This document shows positions 8,702 through 17,921 of a stretch of 64,000 nt of DNA, piece after piece. Source of the stretch: Glaciecola nitratireducens FR1064 (GTDB taxonomy: Bacteria; Pseudomonadota; Gammaproteobacteria; Enterobacterales; Alteromonadaceae); NCBI RefSeq assembly GCF_000226565.1, contig NC_016041.1:3658001-3722000 (forward strand), in the 5' to 3' direction. A program made the position numbers and the translations under genes. Every line of letters begins with the position of its first letter. The first letter of the stretch is position 1. The notes under the pieces were generated by a model. That model did not search any database and was not told the origin of the DNA. It worked only from the letters and a program-made list of their open reading frames with translations.

Positions 8702-9350
8702 ACGTGAATCAGAAAAGTTGCTGTCCGAAGCTATTGTTCACGTTGTGGACGATGATAAGGCGGTGTTGGATTCTATTAGTTTACTACTAACGAGTATTGG
8801 CATCTATCATCACACTTACAGCTCTGCGCAGGCCTTTCTTGATGCCTACGCTAAAGCTGAGTTCGATCACTACAAGGGCTGTATTTTAATGGATGTTCGA
8901 ATGCCTCTTATGAGCGGTATAGAATGCCAAGACAAACTAAAAGAAATAAATTGCGAACTTCCTGTGATATTTATAACGGCTTATGGCGATGTTCCCACAG
9001 CGGTAGAGACAATGAAAAATGGTGCCGTGGACTTTATTGAAAAACCCTACCGAGAGCAAGTGCTCATAGATGCTATCCAAAAAGCCTTATTAACGAGTAT
9101 AAATAGACAGTTAAAGGCTAAAAAAATATCTGATACCAAGCGCAAATTAGCAACGTTAAGCGCTCGCGAAACCCAAGTACTCCAAAAAATTCTAAATGGC
9201 AAAGCCAATAAAGTAATAGCACTAGAGCTTGGACTCAGTCAAAGAACAATCGAATTACATAGAGCACATGTAATGGAAAAAATGGACGTCAAATCGCTTG
9301 CTGAATTGATTAAAATAACACTGGATGCGATTGAATTAATTGATTCATAA
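8694..9350 (+). CDS. fixJ: FixJ-family response regulator
   Basis: A 218-residue response regulator. The receiver domain has VDDD, the phospho-acceptor Asp in LMDVRMPLMSG, TAYGD and EKPY, so all active-site residues are present. The C-terminal LuxR-type helix-turn-helix has SARETQVLQKILNGKANK and QRTIELHRAHVMEKM, the last block typical of FixJ/NodW. The start at 8694 overlaps the kinase stop, showing translational coupling. The expected role is phosphorylation by the upstream oxygen-sensing kinase and activation of the divergent fixK gene. That target is an inference from rhizobial systems. Confidence 0.85.
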   Translation: MDKRESEKLLSEAIVHVVDDDKAVLDSISLLLTSIGIYHHTYSSAQAFLDAYAKAEFDHYKGCILMDVRMPLMSGIECQDKLKEINCELPVIFITAYGDVPTAVETMKNGAVDFIEKPYREQVLIDAIQKALLTSINRQLKAKKISDTKRKLATLSARETQVLQKILNGKANKVIALELGLSQRTIELHRAHVMEKMDVKSLAELIKITLDAIELIDS

Positions 9351-9520
9351 GGTTTTCATTTATAAGCTTTTCCTATCTGTCGCAAATATAGACCAAACCA
9401 ACTTAATCCGTAGGGTAAAAAAACGATATGTGATATATATGTTAATTATTGCTGCTGTTAAATATCACTTCAAAATTTTAATTTAAAGGCGTTTTCATTT
9501 ACTCAATTTGCGGAGACAAC

Positions 9521-10387
9521 ATGAAATATTTTACGTTTATTATCGCATTAAGCGCTTTGGCTTTAGCCTCAGGTTGCGACCGTTCCAATGTAAAAGAGCA
9601 AGTAAAACAAGACAATCAGGCGGCCGTTGGCGGATGGCGAGTCAACTTCTTAGACGAATTTGATACTTTTAACGATGAAAATTGGCAAGATCAGATGATA
9701 TGGGTCAACAACGAAGACCAGTGTTATGTACCAAACAATCAACACAATACTCGCGAAGTGAGTAACGGCACTCTTAAGCTTCGAGTGGTTGATTTAGGTG
9801 AGAAACGTCCTTGCGATAATATGAGCAAAGACGGCAAAAAACATCACGACACCCAATATGTCGCAGGTCGCATTGCATCTAAGAATCTTAAAGAATTTGT
9901 GAAGGGTAAGTGGACAGCCCGATTGAAAGTAGAGAACAGCGGCCAACCAGGTATGTTTCCGGCCTGGTGGTTACTAGGTGCTCTCAATAATGAACCTCCC
10001 GTGCAAGAGGCGGATGAAACTGTTTGCTGGCCGATGACAGGTTCAGGCGAAATTGATATTTTTGAACACCATAGCGATGGCGGTCCGGATCATTATGCAG
10101 CACGCACAATTAAAAGCCTTGGTTATTGTGACGGTGGCGATTGGCAAGCCGAAATGTTGGTCCAATCAGCAACCTTAGGTGAATATCATGATTATTCTGT
10201 AGAATGGCTTGGCAATGACCTTATTTTTCGTTTAGACGAAGTCGAAGTTTACCGGGTAAGTAATGATGAAGATCAGTTTCCTGAGCCTTTATTCGCGATC
10301 CTCAACTTTGCCAAAATTAACGACTCACCGATGACACAAAACTGGACCATGGAAGTGGACTGGGTAAAGCACGAAGTTTGGGAATAA
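9521..10387 (+). CDS. GH16 endo-beta-glucanase (laminarinase-like), lipoprotein
   Basis: A 288-residue GH16 enzyme. The signal peptide ends in lipobox LASGC (Cys19), so it is probably tethered to the outer membrane. The catalytic block GSGEIDIFEH supplies the nucleophile Glu177, Asp179 and acid/base Glu182. The wider sequence (MFPAWWLLG, TQYVAGRIAS) is laminarinase/lichenase-like rather than agarase-like, though specificity is a guess. GGAGA precedes the start. The next gene, 25 bp away, encodes a lipoprotein GH3 enzyme, so the pair could degrade beta-1,3-glucans such as algal laminarin to glucose. Confidence 0.85.
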   Translation: MKYFTFIIALSALALASGCDRSNVKEQVKQDNQAAVGGWRVNFLDEFDTFNDENWQDQMIWVNNEDQCYVPNNQHNTREVSNGTLKLRVVDLGEKRPCDNMSKDGKKHHDTQYVAGRIASKNLKEFVKGKWTARLKVENSGQPGMFPAWWLLGALNNEPPVQEADETVCWPMTGSGEIDIFEHHSDGGPDHYAARTIKSLGYCDGGDWQAEMLVQSATLGEYHDYSVEWLGNDLIFRLDEVEVYRVSNDEDQFPEPLFAILNFAKINDSPMTQNWTMEVDWVKHEVWE

Positions 10388-10412
10388 AAACATATTGTAG
10401 GCAGCTAATCTT

Positions 10413-12254
10413 ATGACAAAATTTACATTCAAATACCCGATTGCATTCGGCGCCTGCTTGGTGCTGATGCAAGCCTGTACGCTGCAAAAAACAGCATCGC
10501 CTGCATTGACAGAAAAACCCAAGGTACAGTGCATTTGGGGAAGCGATAAATTCGATATTTGTAGATACGACAGTAAAGAAGCCATCATAAATGCATTGAT
10601 AGCAGAAATGACCGTCGATGAAAAAATTGGGCAAATGACACAGTCAGTTTGGCACAACAGTGTTTCACCCGAAATTATTCAAGACAGAAAAATAGGCTCA
10701 ATTATACATACTGAGGGACCAACCCCAGGACCTAAGGTAAGTGATTGGGTAGCAAAATTTAACACGTTTCAAGCACACGCGTTAAAGACACGCCTAGGTA
10801 TTCCATTATTAATAGGCGTTGACGCAATTCATGGTCAAAATACCTTTGAAGGTGCTGTTATATTTCCTCACAATATCGGCATGGGCGCCACGCGCAATTA
10901 CGATTTAATTCGTCGTGCTGCTGAAATTACGGCAATCGAAACAGCAGGAACAGGTTTCAACTGGACGTTTTCGCCGGTAATTGCGATGCCTGAGCACGAG
11001 CATTGGGGCCGAGTTTATGAAGGCTTTTCAGAAGATGCTAATGTCACGACTAAAGCGCTAATTGCCTCAATACAGGGCCACCAAGGCACTGATTTAGCAC
11101 AAGCCTATACCATCGCAGCAACCGCCAAACATTACCTTGGTGATGGCGCAACTGTGGGTGGGCGTGAAGGCGGAAATGCAATTATTAGTGAGAAGGCCTT
11201 AAGAGAGCGATTTTTACCCCCCTATCAAGCCGCTGTTAACCACGGCATTAGTGCAATCATGGTTGGGTTTAACTCTGTCAATGGCACCAACATGCATCAA
11301 AATACATATTTGGTTCAAGATGTATTAAAAGGGCAGCTTGGTTTTGATGGTGTTGTGATAACGGATTGGTTAGGCGGAACTCGCTGGGGGGAACCTCACA
11401 CCGTCATTAACGCAGGTATCGATATTGCGATGCAACCGGCTAATCATGATGAGTTCATGGCTAAATTGAAAGAGACCGTGTTAGATGGCACCGTTAGCAT
11501 GGAACGAATAGACGATGCGGTGCGCCGTATACTGGGATTAAAATTTGATCTTGGTTTATTCAACGACCCTTTCGCAAAAAAAGAACTTTCGGCCTTAGTA
11601 GGCTCTACTCAGCATCGAGAGGTTGCGCGCCAGGCCGTAAGAGAATCACTCGTTTTGTTAAAGTCTGAAGCAAACGCATTACCCCTAAAGGCAAATGAAA
11701 GCATAGCCGTGGTCGGCGAGCATGCTAATAATAGCGGTCTGCAAAGCGGCGGATGGACCATGCATTGGCAAGGTCAAACACACAGTTATGCCAATTCAAC
11801 AACAATACTTGATGGTATTCAGGCCTTTGCGCCTGAGGTGCAGTATCAACCAATGGGATGTACGTCAGACACGCAAGCTGAGAAAGTAGTCGCCGTTGTA
11901 GGCGAGTTACCGTATGCAGAATTTAAAGGTGATTCAACAAACCTAGCGTTAACCGTTGCTCAACAAGAAATGATAAAACACTGCAAAGCACTGGGGAAAA
12001 AAGTAATTGTCGTATTAATTTCTGGTAGAGCCATGACGGTTACCGATACTATTAATCAAAGTGATGCATTTATCGCTGCGTGGTTACCTGGTTCTGAAGG
12101 CATGGGAATAGCAGATTTTTTGTTCGCAGCCAATGGATTTGAGCCTGTTGGTAAGTTACCTACATCATGGCCTAAAGAATATGCTGACTTACCCCTGGCG
12201 CAAGACGCAGAGAATGCGCTGTTTCCATTTGGCTTTGGCTTGAGTAAGTTTTAA
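10413..12254 (+). CDS. GH3 beta-glucosidase, lipoprotein
   Basis: A 613-residue GH3 enzyme with a lipobox (LMQAC, Cys22). The N-terminal barrel holds AKHYLGDG (Lys239-His240) and the nucleophile Asp318 in VVITDW; the C-terminal alpha/beta sandwich begins near residue 395 (VLLKSE) and the protein ends in PFGFGLSKF, as in two-domain GH3 exo-glucosidases. It has no C-terminal fibronectin domain. It lies directly after the GH16 gene in an apparent operon and would cleave oligosaccharides released by it. Exact linkage preference is not visible. Confidence 0.88.
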   Translation: MTKFTFKYPIAFGACLVLMQACTLQKTASPALTEKPKVQCIWGSDKFDICRYDSKEAIINALIAEMTVDEKIGQMTQSVWHNSVSPEIIQDRKIGSIIHTEGPTPGPKVSDWVAKFNTFQAHALKTRLGIPLLIGVDAIHGQNTFEGAVIFPHNIGMGATRNYDLIRRAAEITAIETAGTGFNWTFSPVIAMPEHEHWGRVYEGFSEDANVTTKALIASIQGHQGTDLAQAYTIAATAKHYLGDGATVGGREGGNAIISEKALRERFLPPYQAAVNHGISAIMVGFNSVNGTNMHQNTYLVQDVLKGQLGFDGVVITDWLGGTRWGEPHTVINAGIDIAMQPANHDEFMAKLKETVLDGTVSMERIDDAVRRILGLKFDLGLFNDPFAKKELSALVGSTQHREVARQAVRESLVLLKSEANALPLKANESIAVVGEHANNSGLQSGGWTMHWQGQTHSYANSTTILDGIQAFAPEVQYQPMGCTSDTQAEKVVAVVGELPYAEFKGDSTNLALTVAQQEMIKHCKALGKKVIVVLISGRAMTVTDTINQSDAFIAAWLPGSEGMGIADFLFAANGFEPVGKLPTSWPKEYADLPLAQDAENALFPFGFGLSKF

Positions 12255-12304
12255 TATCTTAAAAAGTGATTGATATAAAAAGAAGATGACTTGAGCAGCA
12301 AAAG

Positions 12305-13255
12305 ATGAAGCTACCACCACACTCTCCCCATAAGTACGGATTCGATCCAAAGTCATCTCCATCTGCGCCCATTGCAAACATTGATGAAGGAGCGTTTTCG
12401 GCATCTTTTGATCAGCGCCTCTGGATGTTTCATCGCTCGTGGGAACCGCCTGCAGGTGCAAAAGTACATGCTACACTCATGATTGTGCATGGAACGGTAG
12501 ACCACAGCGGGGCTTACGCTGAATTAGGCCATAAATTGGCACAACAAGGCATTGCTGTTTTTGCTATGGATATGCGCGGTTGGGGCCTCAGTGACGGCGA
12601 AAGCATGTATATTGACAGCATGGATACCTTCGTTGCAGATGTGCAAGGTTTTTACCAAACCGTCCATTCCCAGTCTCGTTACAAGAACATTAAATCGCGT
12701 TTTTTAATGGGTAAATCCTTGGGTGGATCAGTGACGGCATTCTGCGTCGCCAAACATCCAACGCTATGGACTGGCATAATAGGTTTGTCCGGTGCCTACG
12801 AGGTGGACGCTAAACTTACTCCCTCGCCTATCGTCATGGCCTTGCTCAAGGGGCTCGCGCCGCTTGCTCCGAAACTACCGTTAAAACCCTTATTCGATGA
12901 ACATATAATAGTAGCAGACGAAGATGCACTGCAAATATGGAGAGACGATCCTCTGTGCAGCAAAGACAAACTTCGACTCGGCTACATCGTGATTTTTTTT
13001 GATTGCTTAAAAAACCTGACTCAAGGTATTGTCCAACAGATTGACGTGCCCATGCTCATGATGTGCGGCGATGCTGATCGGGTCGTGACATTGTCGGGAC
13101 ATGAACTAATGCTCAAGAAAAGTCGACACAACGATAAACAGCTCAAAGTTTATGCCAATGGTTTACATAACCTTTTACAAGAGCCAAGCCTTAAGCTTCA
13201 GGTTATGAGCGATATTCAAGAGTGGATCCTCGAAAGAAGCTTCGAAAATAAGTAG
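12305..13255 (+). CDS. alpha/beta hydrolase (monoacylglycerol lipase-like)
   Basis: A 316-residue serine hydrolase of the Hydrolase_4/lysophospholipase type. The nucleophile elbow is GKSLGGS (Ser138), the acid is probably Asp in CGDADRVV and the catalytic His is in NGLHNLL near the C-terminus. HGTVDHSGAY forms the oxyanion-hole region. There is no signal peptide, so it is probably cytoplasmic. It follows the GH3 gene by 50 bp, so co-transcription is possible but the function does not obviously fit glucan use. The ribosome site before 12305 is weak. Confidence 0.75.
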   Translation: MKLPPHSPHKYGFDPKSSPSAPIANIDEGAFSASFDQRLWMFHRSWEPPAGAKVHATLMIVHGTVDHSGAYAELGHKLAQQGIAVFAMDMRGWGLSDGESMYIDSMDTFVADVQGFYQTVHSQSRYKNIKSRFLMGKSLGGSVTAFCVAKHPTLWTGIIGLSGAYEVDAKLTPSPIVMALLKGLAPLAPKLPLKPLFDEHIIVADEDALQIWRDDPLCSKDKLRLGYIVIFFDCLKNLTQGIVQQIDVPMLMMCGDADRVVTLSGHELMLKKSRHNDKQLKVYANGLHNLLQEPSLKLQVMSDIQEWILERSFENK

Positions 13256-13411
13256 CTATAGTTTGGAAACAGTGTGGGATTAGTGCAGAAATAGTGTGGT
13301 AGATCAATAATGTGTAAGCATAAACTTGACATTTACCCTTACTAAAGCGCTAAATTACATTATAAGACAACTATTTAGAAAATACTCCAAATCTAATTTA
13401 AGGATTACATC

Positions 13412-13963
13412 GTGCAAAAGTTTACACACCTAAAAACGACACTTCTCATTTTATCTACATTGATATTGTCCGCTACAGCAAGTGCGCAAATGTCCTCCTT
13501 TAAAGAAGGCACTGCAATAGTAGGTTTTGGTAAGAGTGTTGCAGTATCGACTCATACAATACCTAGAGATGCGAAGTTCAATGTTGCATTTGATGTTGCA
13601 AGCTCTAGTGATAAAGGTGAACTCAACAGAAAATTCGATAGTTTAGCTCGCTTCATCAATATGCATGTTGCAGCAGGCGTCAAAAAGGAAAATATTCAAC
13701 TTGCACTTGTGGTTCATGGCAAAGCCACCTTCGATTTACTCGACAACACTAGCTATCAAAAAAAATATGCACTAGATAATCCAAACAAACCCTTGCTGAA
13801 TGCATTAATGGAAAATAATGTGCGCGTAATATTATGTGGTCAAAGTGCGGCCGCTAATGAAATTGATGCTAGTCAGCTAATTGAAGGCGTTGAAGTAGAG
13901 CTTTCAGCAATGACTGCACATGCGCTACTGCAACAAGGTGGTTACACAGTTAATCCGTTTTAA
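13412..13963 (+). CDS. DsrE/DsrF-like exported protein
   Basis: A 183-residue protein with an N-terminal signal peptide (hydrophobic residues about 8-22, ending SASA). The mature part resembles periplasmic DsrE-like proteins: FNVAFDVASS, a long helix, LALVVHGKATFDLL, and NVRVILCGQSAAANEID with a conserved cysteine. These are often called intracellular-sulfur-oxidation-like, but no sulfur genes are nearby, so no function is assigned. The start is GTG, supported by AAGGA 7 bp upstream and by the signal peptide directly following. A strong terminator follows at 14001. Confidence 0.75.
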   Translation: MQKFTHLKTTLLILSTLILSATASAQMSSFKEGTAIVGFGKSVAVSTHTIPRDAKFNVAFDVASSSDKGELNRKFDSLARFINMHVAAGVKKENIQLALVVHGKATFDLLDNTSYQKKYALDNPNKPLLNALMENNVRVILCGQSAAANEIDASQLIEGVEVELSAMTAHALLQQGGYTVNPF

Positions 13964-14000
13964 TTTTCTAAAAACAGGTTAGACAGAGCTCGCTTACAAA

Positions 14001-14040
14001 AAGAGCCAACTGAACTCAGTTGGCTCTTATTTCCTGTTTT
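14001..14040 (+). terminator. Rho-independent terminator
   Basis: A 13-bp perfect stem (AAGAGCCAACTGA at 14001-14013 pairing with 14016-14028) with a very short loop, followed by a T-rich stretch. It lies 38 bp after the DsrE-like gene and before the haloperoxidase gene. Confidence 0.85.
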
Positions 14041-14101
14041 ACACTTCATATAGAACGCTTGATTGCGAGAGAGCGTGTTTGGCAATAAACGAGAATACAG
14101 C

Positions 14102-15766
14102 ATGCAACAATTAAGCAGTTTTAATTATCCGCAAACCAACAAAAACCTCCAAAAAAAGCTCGGGATAGGCGGCACAATCAGCGCGGCAATGCTCATATTT
14201 GCATTATTGCCAACTATGGCATTTTCGGATGAGAACCAGAATACATTCAACGGTGATCTGCGTGCTTTTCAGGCTTTCAAGTTAAGAACAGATGCCGCAC
14301 TAAGAAACTTACTCGAACCACTTCCAAATCATCCAAATAATAACGATGAAAGCGAGCTGCCAGATTACCTTAATAGTTATACTAAGGGCTTACCGCACAA
14401 TGCATTAGGTATAGTTGATGCTGATGCATATAAAAAGTTACTTGCTGCACTTAAATCGGGCGTAAGCGCTGATTTCGAAAAAATTCCCAAAGGTCTTCCC
14501 GATGGCTACGGCCTTAGAAATCCACTTGCCGCTTATAGTTTTCTAATGGAAGGAAAAGATCCGCATTCGTTTACTATATCTGCGGCCCCAGAGTTCAGCA
14601 GTGCATGGCAAGCATCGGAAGCAACTGAAGTCTTGTGGCAAGCAATTACACGAGACATTCCTTTTTCTGATTATGCTGACAATAACTTAATTGCAGAGGC
14701 TGTTGTTGATCTTGACCGTATGTCAGATTTTCGCGGCCCAAAGTCAGCGGAGCATGTTACCAGCGAGACTCTATTTAGAGGTATTGCACCAGGTGAAACA
14801 GTCGGTCCCTACATTTCGCAGTTTTTGCTGATGCCAGTGCCTTACGGCGCAACAAAAGTTGAACAACTTTACAATGTTCCCATGGCAGGTAATGATCACC
14901 TAACAAACTATGATGAATGGCTGCATATTCAGAATGGTGGCAAGCCCAAGGGCACCACAACGGTCAAGTTCGAAGTTGAGCCACGTTATCTTTATAATGG
15001 TCGCGCTTTGTCACAGTATGTGCTTAAAGACTTTGTTAATATGGCTTACCTCAATGCAGCACAAATTATGCGTAATTTCGGTTCTACGGCATATGCTACA
15101 AATAATCCATATAGCACTGTTTCTGTGCAGGCTCGCGCCCCGCTTTTTGGAAATAATCATGTAGTCGATTTGTTATCACGCGTTTCTATGGCTTCGCAGA
15201 ATGTCGCTTGGTATCAAAAATGGCTCGTACACCGCCGCGCCAGACCTGAAGTATTTTATGGTCGAGTACACAATCACCTTTTAGATAACGGCGTTAGCTA
15301 CCCGATAAACAAGGAAGCATTGTCGTCGCCTGCACTGGGTAAAGTTTTTGCCGCTAATGGCACATATTTACTGCCAACCTCAGCGCCCGCTGGCAGTCCG
15401 TTACACCCAACATACCCAGCGGGTCATGCTGTTATGGCTGGTGCAGCAGTGACTATGTTAAAAGCATTTTTTAATGGCGACTTCGAGATACCAAATCCTG
15501 TTACAACAAGCGCTGATGGTAAAACCTTGGTGCCATATAAAGGCATACCGTTAACAATTGAAGGAGAGCTGAATAAGCTAGCCAGTAATATCGCACTGGG
15601 TCGAGATGTCGCCGGTGTACACTATCGGTCAGATGGTGATTTAGGTATAGCATTGGGTGAAGAATATGCCATAAGCGTGCTGCGCGAGTTGGTCAAAACC
15701 TATAGTGAAGACTTTCCTGGCTTCAGCTTTAATCGCTTTGACGGAACGTCAATGGTCATTCATTAA
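14102..15766 (+). CDS. vanadium-dependent haloperoxidase (PAP2 superfamily)
   Basis: A 554-residue exported protein. ATG at 14102 is preferred over an upstream TTG; a signal peptide follows (hydrophobic about 31-43, MAFSDEN cleavage region). Vanadate-site motifs of bacterial haloperoxidases are visible: KWLVHRRARPE, then HPTYPAGHAVMAG, then GRDVAGVHYRSDG. The first gives the Lys/Arg pair, the second the acid-base His region, and the third the vanadate-linked His. The reaction would be halide oxidation by hydrogen peroxide to hypohalous acid in the periplasm or outside the cell. Chloro-, bromo- or iodo-preference cannot be read. A methyltransferase gene follows after 25 bp. Confidence 0.85.
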   Translation: MQQLSSFNYPQTNKNLQKKLGIGGTISAAMLIFALLPTMAFSDENQNTFNGDLRAFQAFKLRTDAALRNLLEPLPNHPNNNDESELPDYLNSYTKGLPHNALGIVDADAYKKLLAALKSGVSADFEKIPKGLPDGYGLRNPLAAYSFLMEGKDPHSFTISAAPEFSSAWQASEATEVLWQAITRDIPFSDYADNNLIAEAVVDLDRMSDFRGPKSAEHVTSETLFRGIAPGETVGPYISQFLLMPVPYGATKVEQLYNVPMAGNDHLTNYDEWLHIQNGGKPKGTTTVKFEVEPRYLYNGRALSQYVLKDFVNMAYLNAAQIMRNFGSTAYATNNPYSTVSVQARAPLFGNNHVVDLLSRVSMASQNVAWYQKWLVHRRARPEVFYGRVHNHLLDNGVSYPINKEALSSPALGKVFAANGTYLLPTSAPAGSPLHPTYPAGHAVMAGAAVTMLKAFFNGDFEIPNPVTTSADGKTLVPYKGIPLTIEGELNKLASNIALGRDVAGVHYRSDGDLGIALGEEYAISVLRELVKTYSEDFPGFSFNRFDGTSMVIH

Positions 15767-15791
15767 TAATTAAAGATTGTAGGGAAATCCG

Positions 15792-16400
15792 ATGTCAAAA
15801 GACCACTTTTCCATCAAAGCAAAGCAATATGACGACAGCCCTAAGCGAGTGCAAAATGTCACGAATATTGCCAATACAATAAAGCATGCAATAGATTTTT
15901 CATCCGATATGCGAGTGATGGATTTTGGCTCAGGGACAGGCCTTTTATTAGAGCGTATTGCACCGATGGTCAAGGAAATCACGGCGATCGATATATCAGA
16001 ATCCATGATGAAACAGCTTATCGCTAAACAAGATACGCTAGCGTGTAAGCTTCAAACACTTAAATTAGACCTTGAAAGCAATGATATCGACCAGAAGTTT
16101 AACGGTATTATCTCTTCTATGACAATGCACCATATTAAAGACGTAGCCGCCATGTTCATAAAGTTTTTTGCTCTATTGTCACCAAGAGGCTTTATCGCTA
16201 TTGCCGATATAGACACCGAAGATGGTAGCTTTCATGATGAAGATACGGGTGTTCATCATCATGGATTCGACCGAGATTGGATCATGCAGCAGGCAGAAAT
16301 TGCAGGCTTCGAAAATTTAAAAATTGAAACGGCTAGCGAAATGAGCAAACCTCAAGGTGACTATTCAGTATTCCTCTTAACCGGATTTCGAGCTAAGTAA
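15792..16400 (+). CDS. class I SAM-dependent methyltransferase
   Basis: A 202-residue soluble methyltransferase. Motif I is MDFGSGTGLLL (about residues 40-50), motif II is AIDISESM and a motif IV-like block is IISSMTMHHI. The fold is the Methyltransf_11/25 type, with no substrate-specific signature. AGGGAAATCC precedes the ATG. Its 25-bp distance from the haloperoxidase gene makes co-transcription likely, but whether the two act together is unknown. Confidence 0.8.
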   Translation: MSKDHFSIKAKQYDDSPKRVQNVTNIANTIKHAIDFSSDMRVMDFGSGTGLLLERIAPMVKEITAIDISESMMKQLIAKQDTLACKLQTLKLDLESNDIDQKFNGIISSMTMHHIKDVAAMFIKFFALLSPRGFIAIADIDTEDGSFHDEDTGVHHHGFDRDWIMQQAEIAGFENLKIETASEMSKPQGDYSVFLLTGFRAK

Positions 16401-16458
16401 ATGTAACGACGTGAAACAGCTAAGCGCTACGGCCATGTTAAACTCGTCCGTCCCCTAA

Positions 16459-16472
16459 TTGATCTGTATCAA
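16459..16472 (+). promoter_or_regulatory. Perfect FNR/FixK box before cytochrome c gene 2
   Basis: TTGATCTGTATCAA matches the consensus at every informative base. A -10-like TATCTT is at 16494-16499, giving a start near 16506 and a box centre at -40.5. The cytochrome ATG follows at 16562. Confidence 0.85.
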
Positions 16473-16561
16473 TAAGCAAAAACACCGAAGCGCTATCTTA
16501 GGCAAAGTGACGACTATCAATCTTTTTAGTTGATGCACAATTTGATGACTAAGGAAGAACA

Positions 16562-17014
16562 ATGAAAAAATATTCTGTTTTACTGATGGCAGTTGGTGCT
16601 TTATCTCTCACGGCTTGTGATACAGGGCCAGATTCACCTCGGGGTTTTAGTTTACCTGAGGGCAATGCAGACAAAGGGCAACTGGTTTTACTAAAACACC
16701 AGTGCTTAGCATGCCATTCAGTGGAGGGGGTGATTGATGAATCAATAGAACCGGAGCTGGAACTGAGAGTGCAACTAGGCGGCGAAGCCACTAAAGTAAC
16801 GACTTATGCCGCACTGGTAACAAGTATCATAAACCCATCGCATAAGATTGCAAAAGGCTACATGCTTGATTCAGTTAGCGAAGATGGTGTATCCAAAATG
16901 CGTAATTATAACGACGTGATGACCGTTACTGAGCTGGTAGATTTAGTGACTTACTTGCAACCTCTTTACAAAGTAAAACCTTACGAATACACACCGTATG
17001 GTCGTTATTATTGA
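16562..17014 (+). CDS. lipoprotein c-type cytochrome (paralogue 2)
   Basis: A 150-residue paralogue of the cytochrome at 136-615. The lipobox LTAC puts the acylated cysteine at residue 19 and the haem motif CLACH is at 48-52, exactly as in paralogue 1; SPRGFSLPEG, SIINPSHKIA and RNYNDVMTVTEL are also shared. A Met in SKMRNYNDV is the likely sixth ligand. AAGGAAGAAC precedes the start. The 3' end stops 1 bp from the convergent ABC-transporter gene. Similar cytochromes occur beside nitrous-oxide or terminal-oxidase genes in other marine bacteria, but none of those enzymes is in this window. Confidence 0.87.
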   Translation: MKKYSVLLMAVGALSLTACDTGPDSPRGFSLPEGNADKGQLVLLKHQCLACHSVEGVIDESIEPELELRVQLGGEATKVTTYAALVTSIINPSHKIAKGYMLDSVSEDGVSKMRNYNDVMTVTELVDLVTYLQPLYKVKPYEYTPYGRYY

Positions 17015-17015
17015 A

Positions 17016-17921
17016 CTAATTTTTATGGAATATTTGATTCTCTAGAGTGTGGCCATTAATAAGCTTTCTATATTGCCAACCTTGTTGGTGACAACACTCT
17101 AATAAAGCAATATCAACGGCTGAGTCTGACTTTTGGTATTCAACCACGTATTCTTTCGATTGGCTCTTGTATACCCGATGGACGTGTTGCAACTGTTGAA
17201 GTACTTGCTCAACGCCGGGGTAGCTTTGACTAAGCTGCAGGGTGAAAAAGTGACTACTATCGGATAGACGAGATTGTGCACTATGCTCAGTTAGTATCCC
17301 CTGATCTAAATGCAGCACTTGACCACATAGCCTTTCTAGCTCACTCAAATCGTGTGAACTAAGTATAAACGTAGTTTCGCTACTCAATGCGCTAACCAGC
17401 TCCCTCACTTCTCGAGCATGTATTGGGTCGAGTCCAGCTGTTGCCTCGTCGAGCATCACAATTTTGGGGTCGCCTAAGAGAGCTTGTGCGATAGTAGCCC
17501 GTTTACGCATACCGTGTGATAAGTTCATTGGCTTTTGCCTCAACACATCACTTAAACCCACTAGCTCTAGCACCCTTTCACTTTCTTTCGTGGCTCTTGA
17601 TTTACTCAAACCTTGTAATTGGCCGTAAAAAGTCAACTGATGGATGATGTTAAAGCGAGGATCCAATTGCGCATCTTGCGGCAGTGCCGAAAGTTGACCG
17701 AATAGTTGACGACTTCCCGGCTTATTTCCTAAAATTTGCAGTTCTCCCGCACTTGGGAAAATATAGCCACACATTAGGCTAAACAACGTTGTTTTGCCTG
17801 CGCCATTTGGGCCCACCAAAGCAACTGGCGCACCTTTATCTATTGCAAAGCTGACGTTACTAAGCGCTAATTTATCGCCAAATTTTTTACTTAAGCCAGA
17901 AGCACTTATCAATGCGCTCAT
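17016..17921 (-). CDS. ABC transporter ATP-binding protein (CcmA/NosF-like)
   Basis: A 301-residue ATPase. Walker A is GPNGAGKTT (residues 37-45), the signature is LSHGMRKR, Walker B is IVMLDEATAGLDP and the H-loop is LSSHDL. About 80 C-terminal residues after the ATPase core form the variable domain common in NosF/CcmA-type drug or metal-export ATPases. It overlaps the permease gene by 4 bp (ATGA), so the two make one transporter. The cargo is unknown. No nosD or nosZ gene accompanies it. Confidence 0.85.
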   Translation of the reverse strand: MSALISASGLSKKFGDKLALSNVSFAIDKGAPVALVGPNGAGKTTLFSLMCGYIFPSAGELQILGNKPGSRQLFGQLSALPQDAQLDPRFNIIHQLTFYGQLQGLSKSRATKESERVLELVGLSDVLRQKPMNLSHGMRKRATIAQALLGDPKIVMLDEATAGLDPIHAREVRELVSALSSETTFILSSHDLSELERLCGQVLHLDQGILTEHSAQSRLSDSSHFFTLQLSQSYPGVEQVLQQLQHVHRVYKSQSKEYVVEYQKSDSAVDIALLECCHQQGWQYRKLINGHTLENQIFHKN

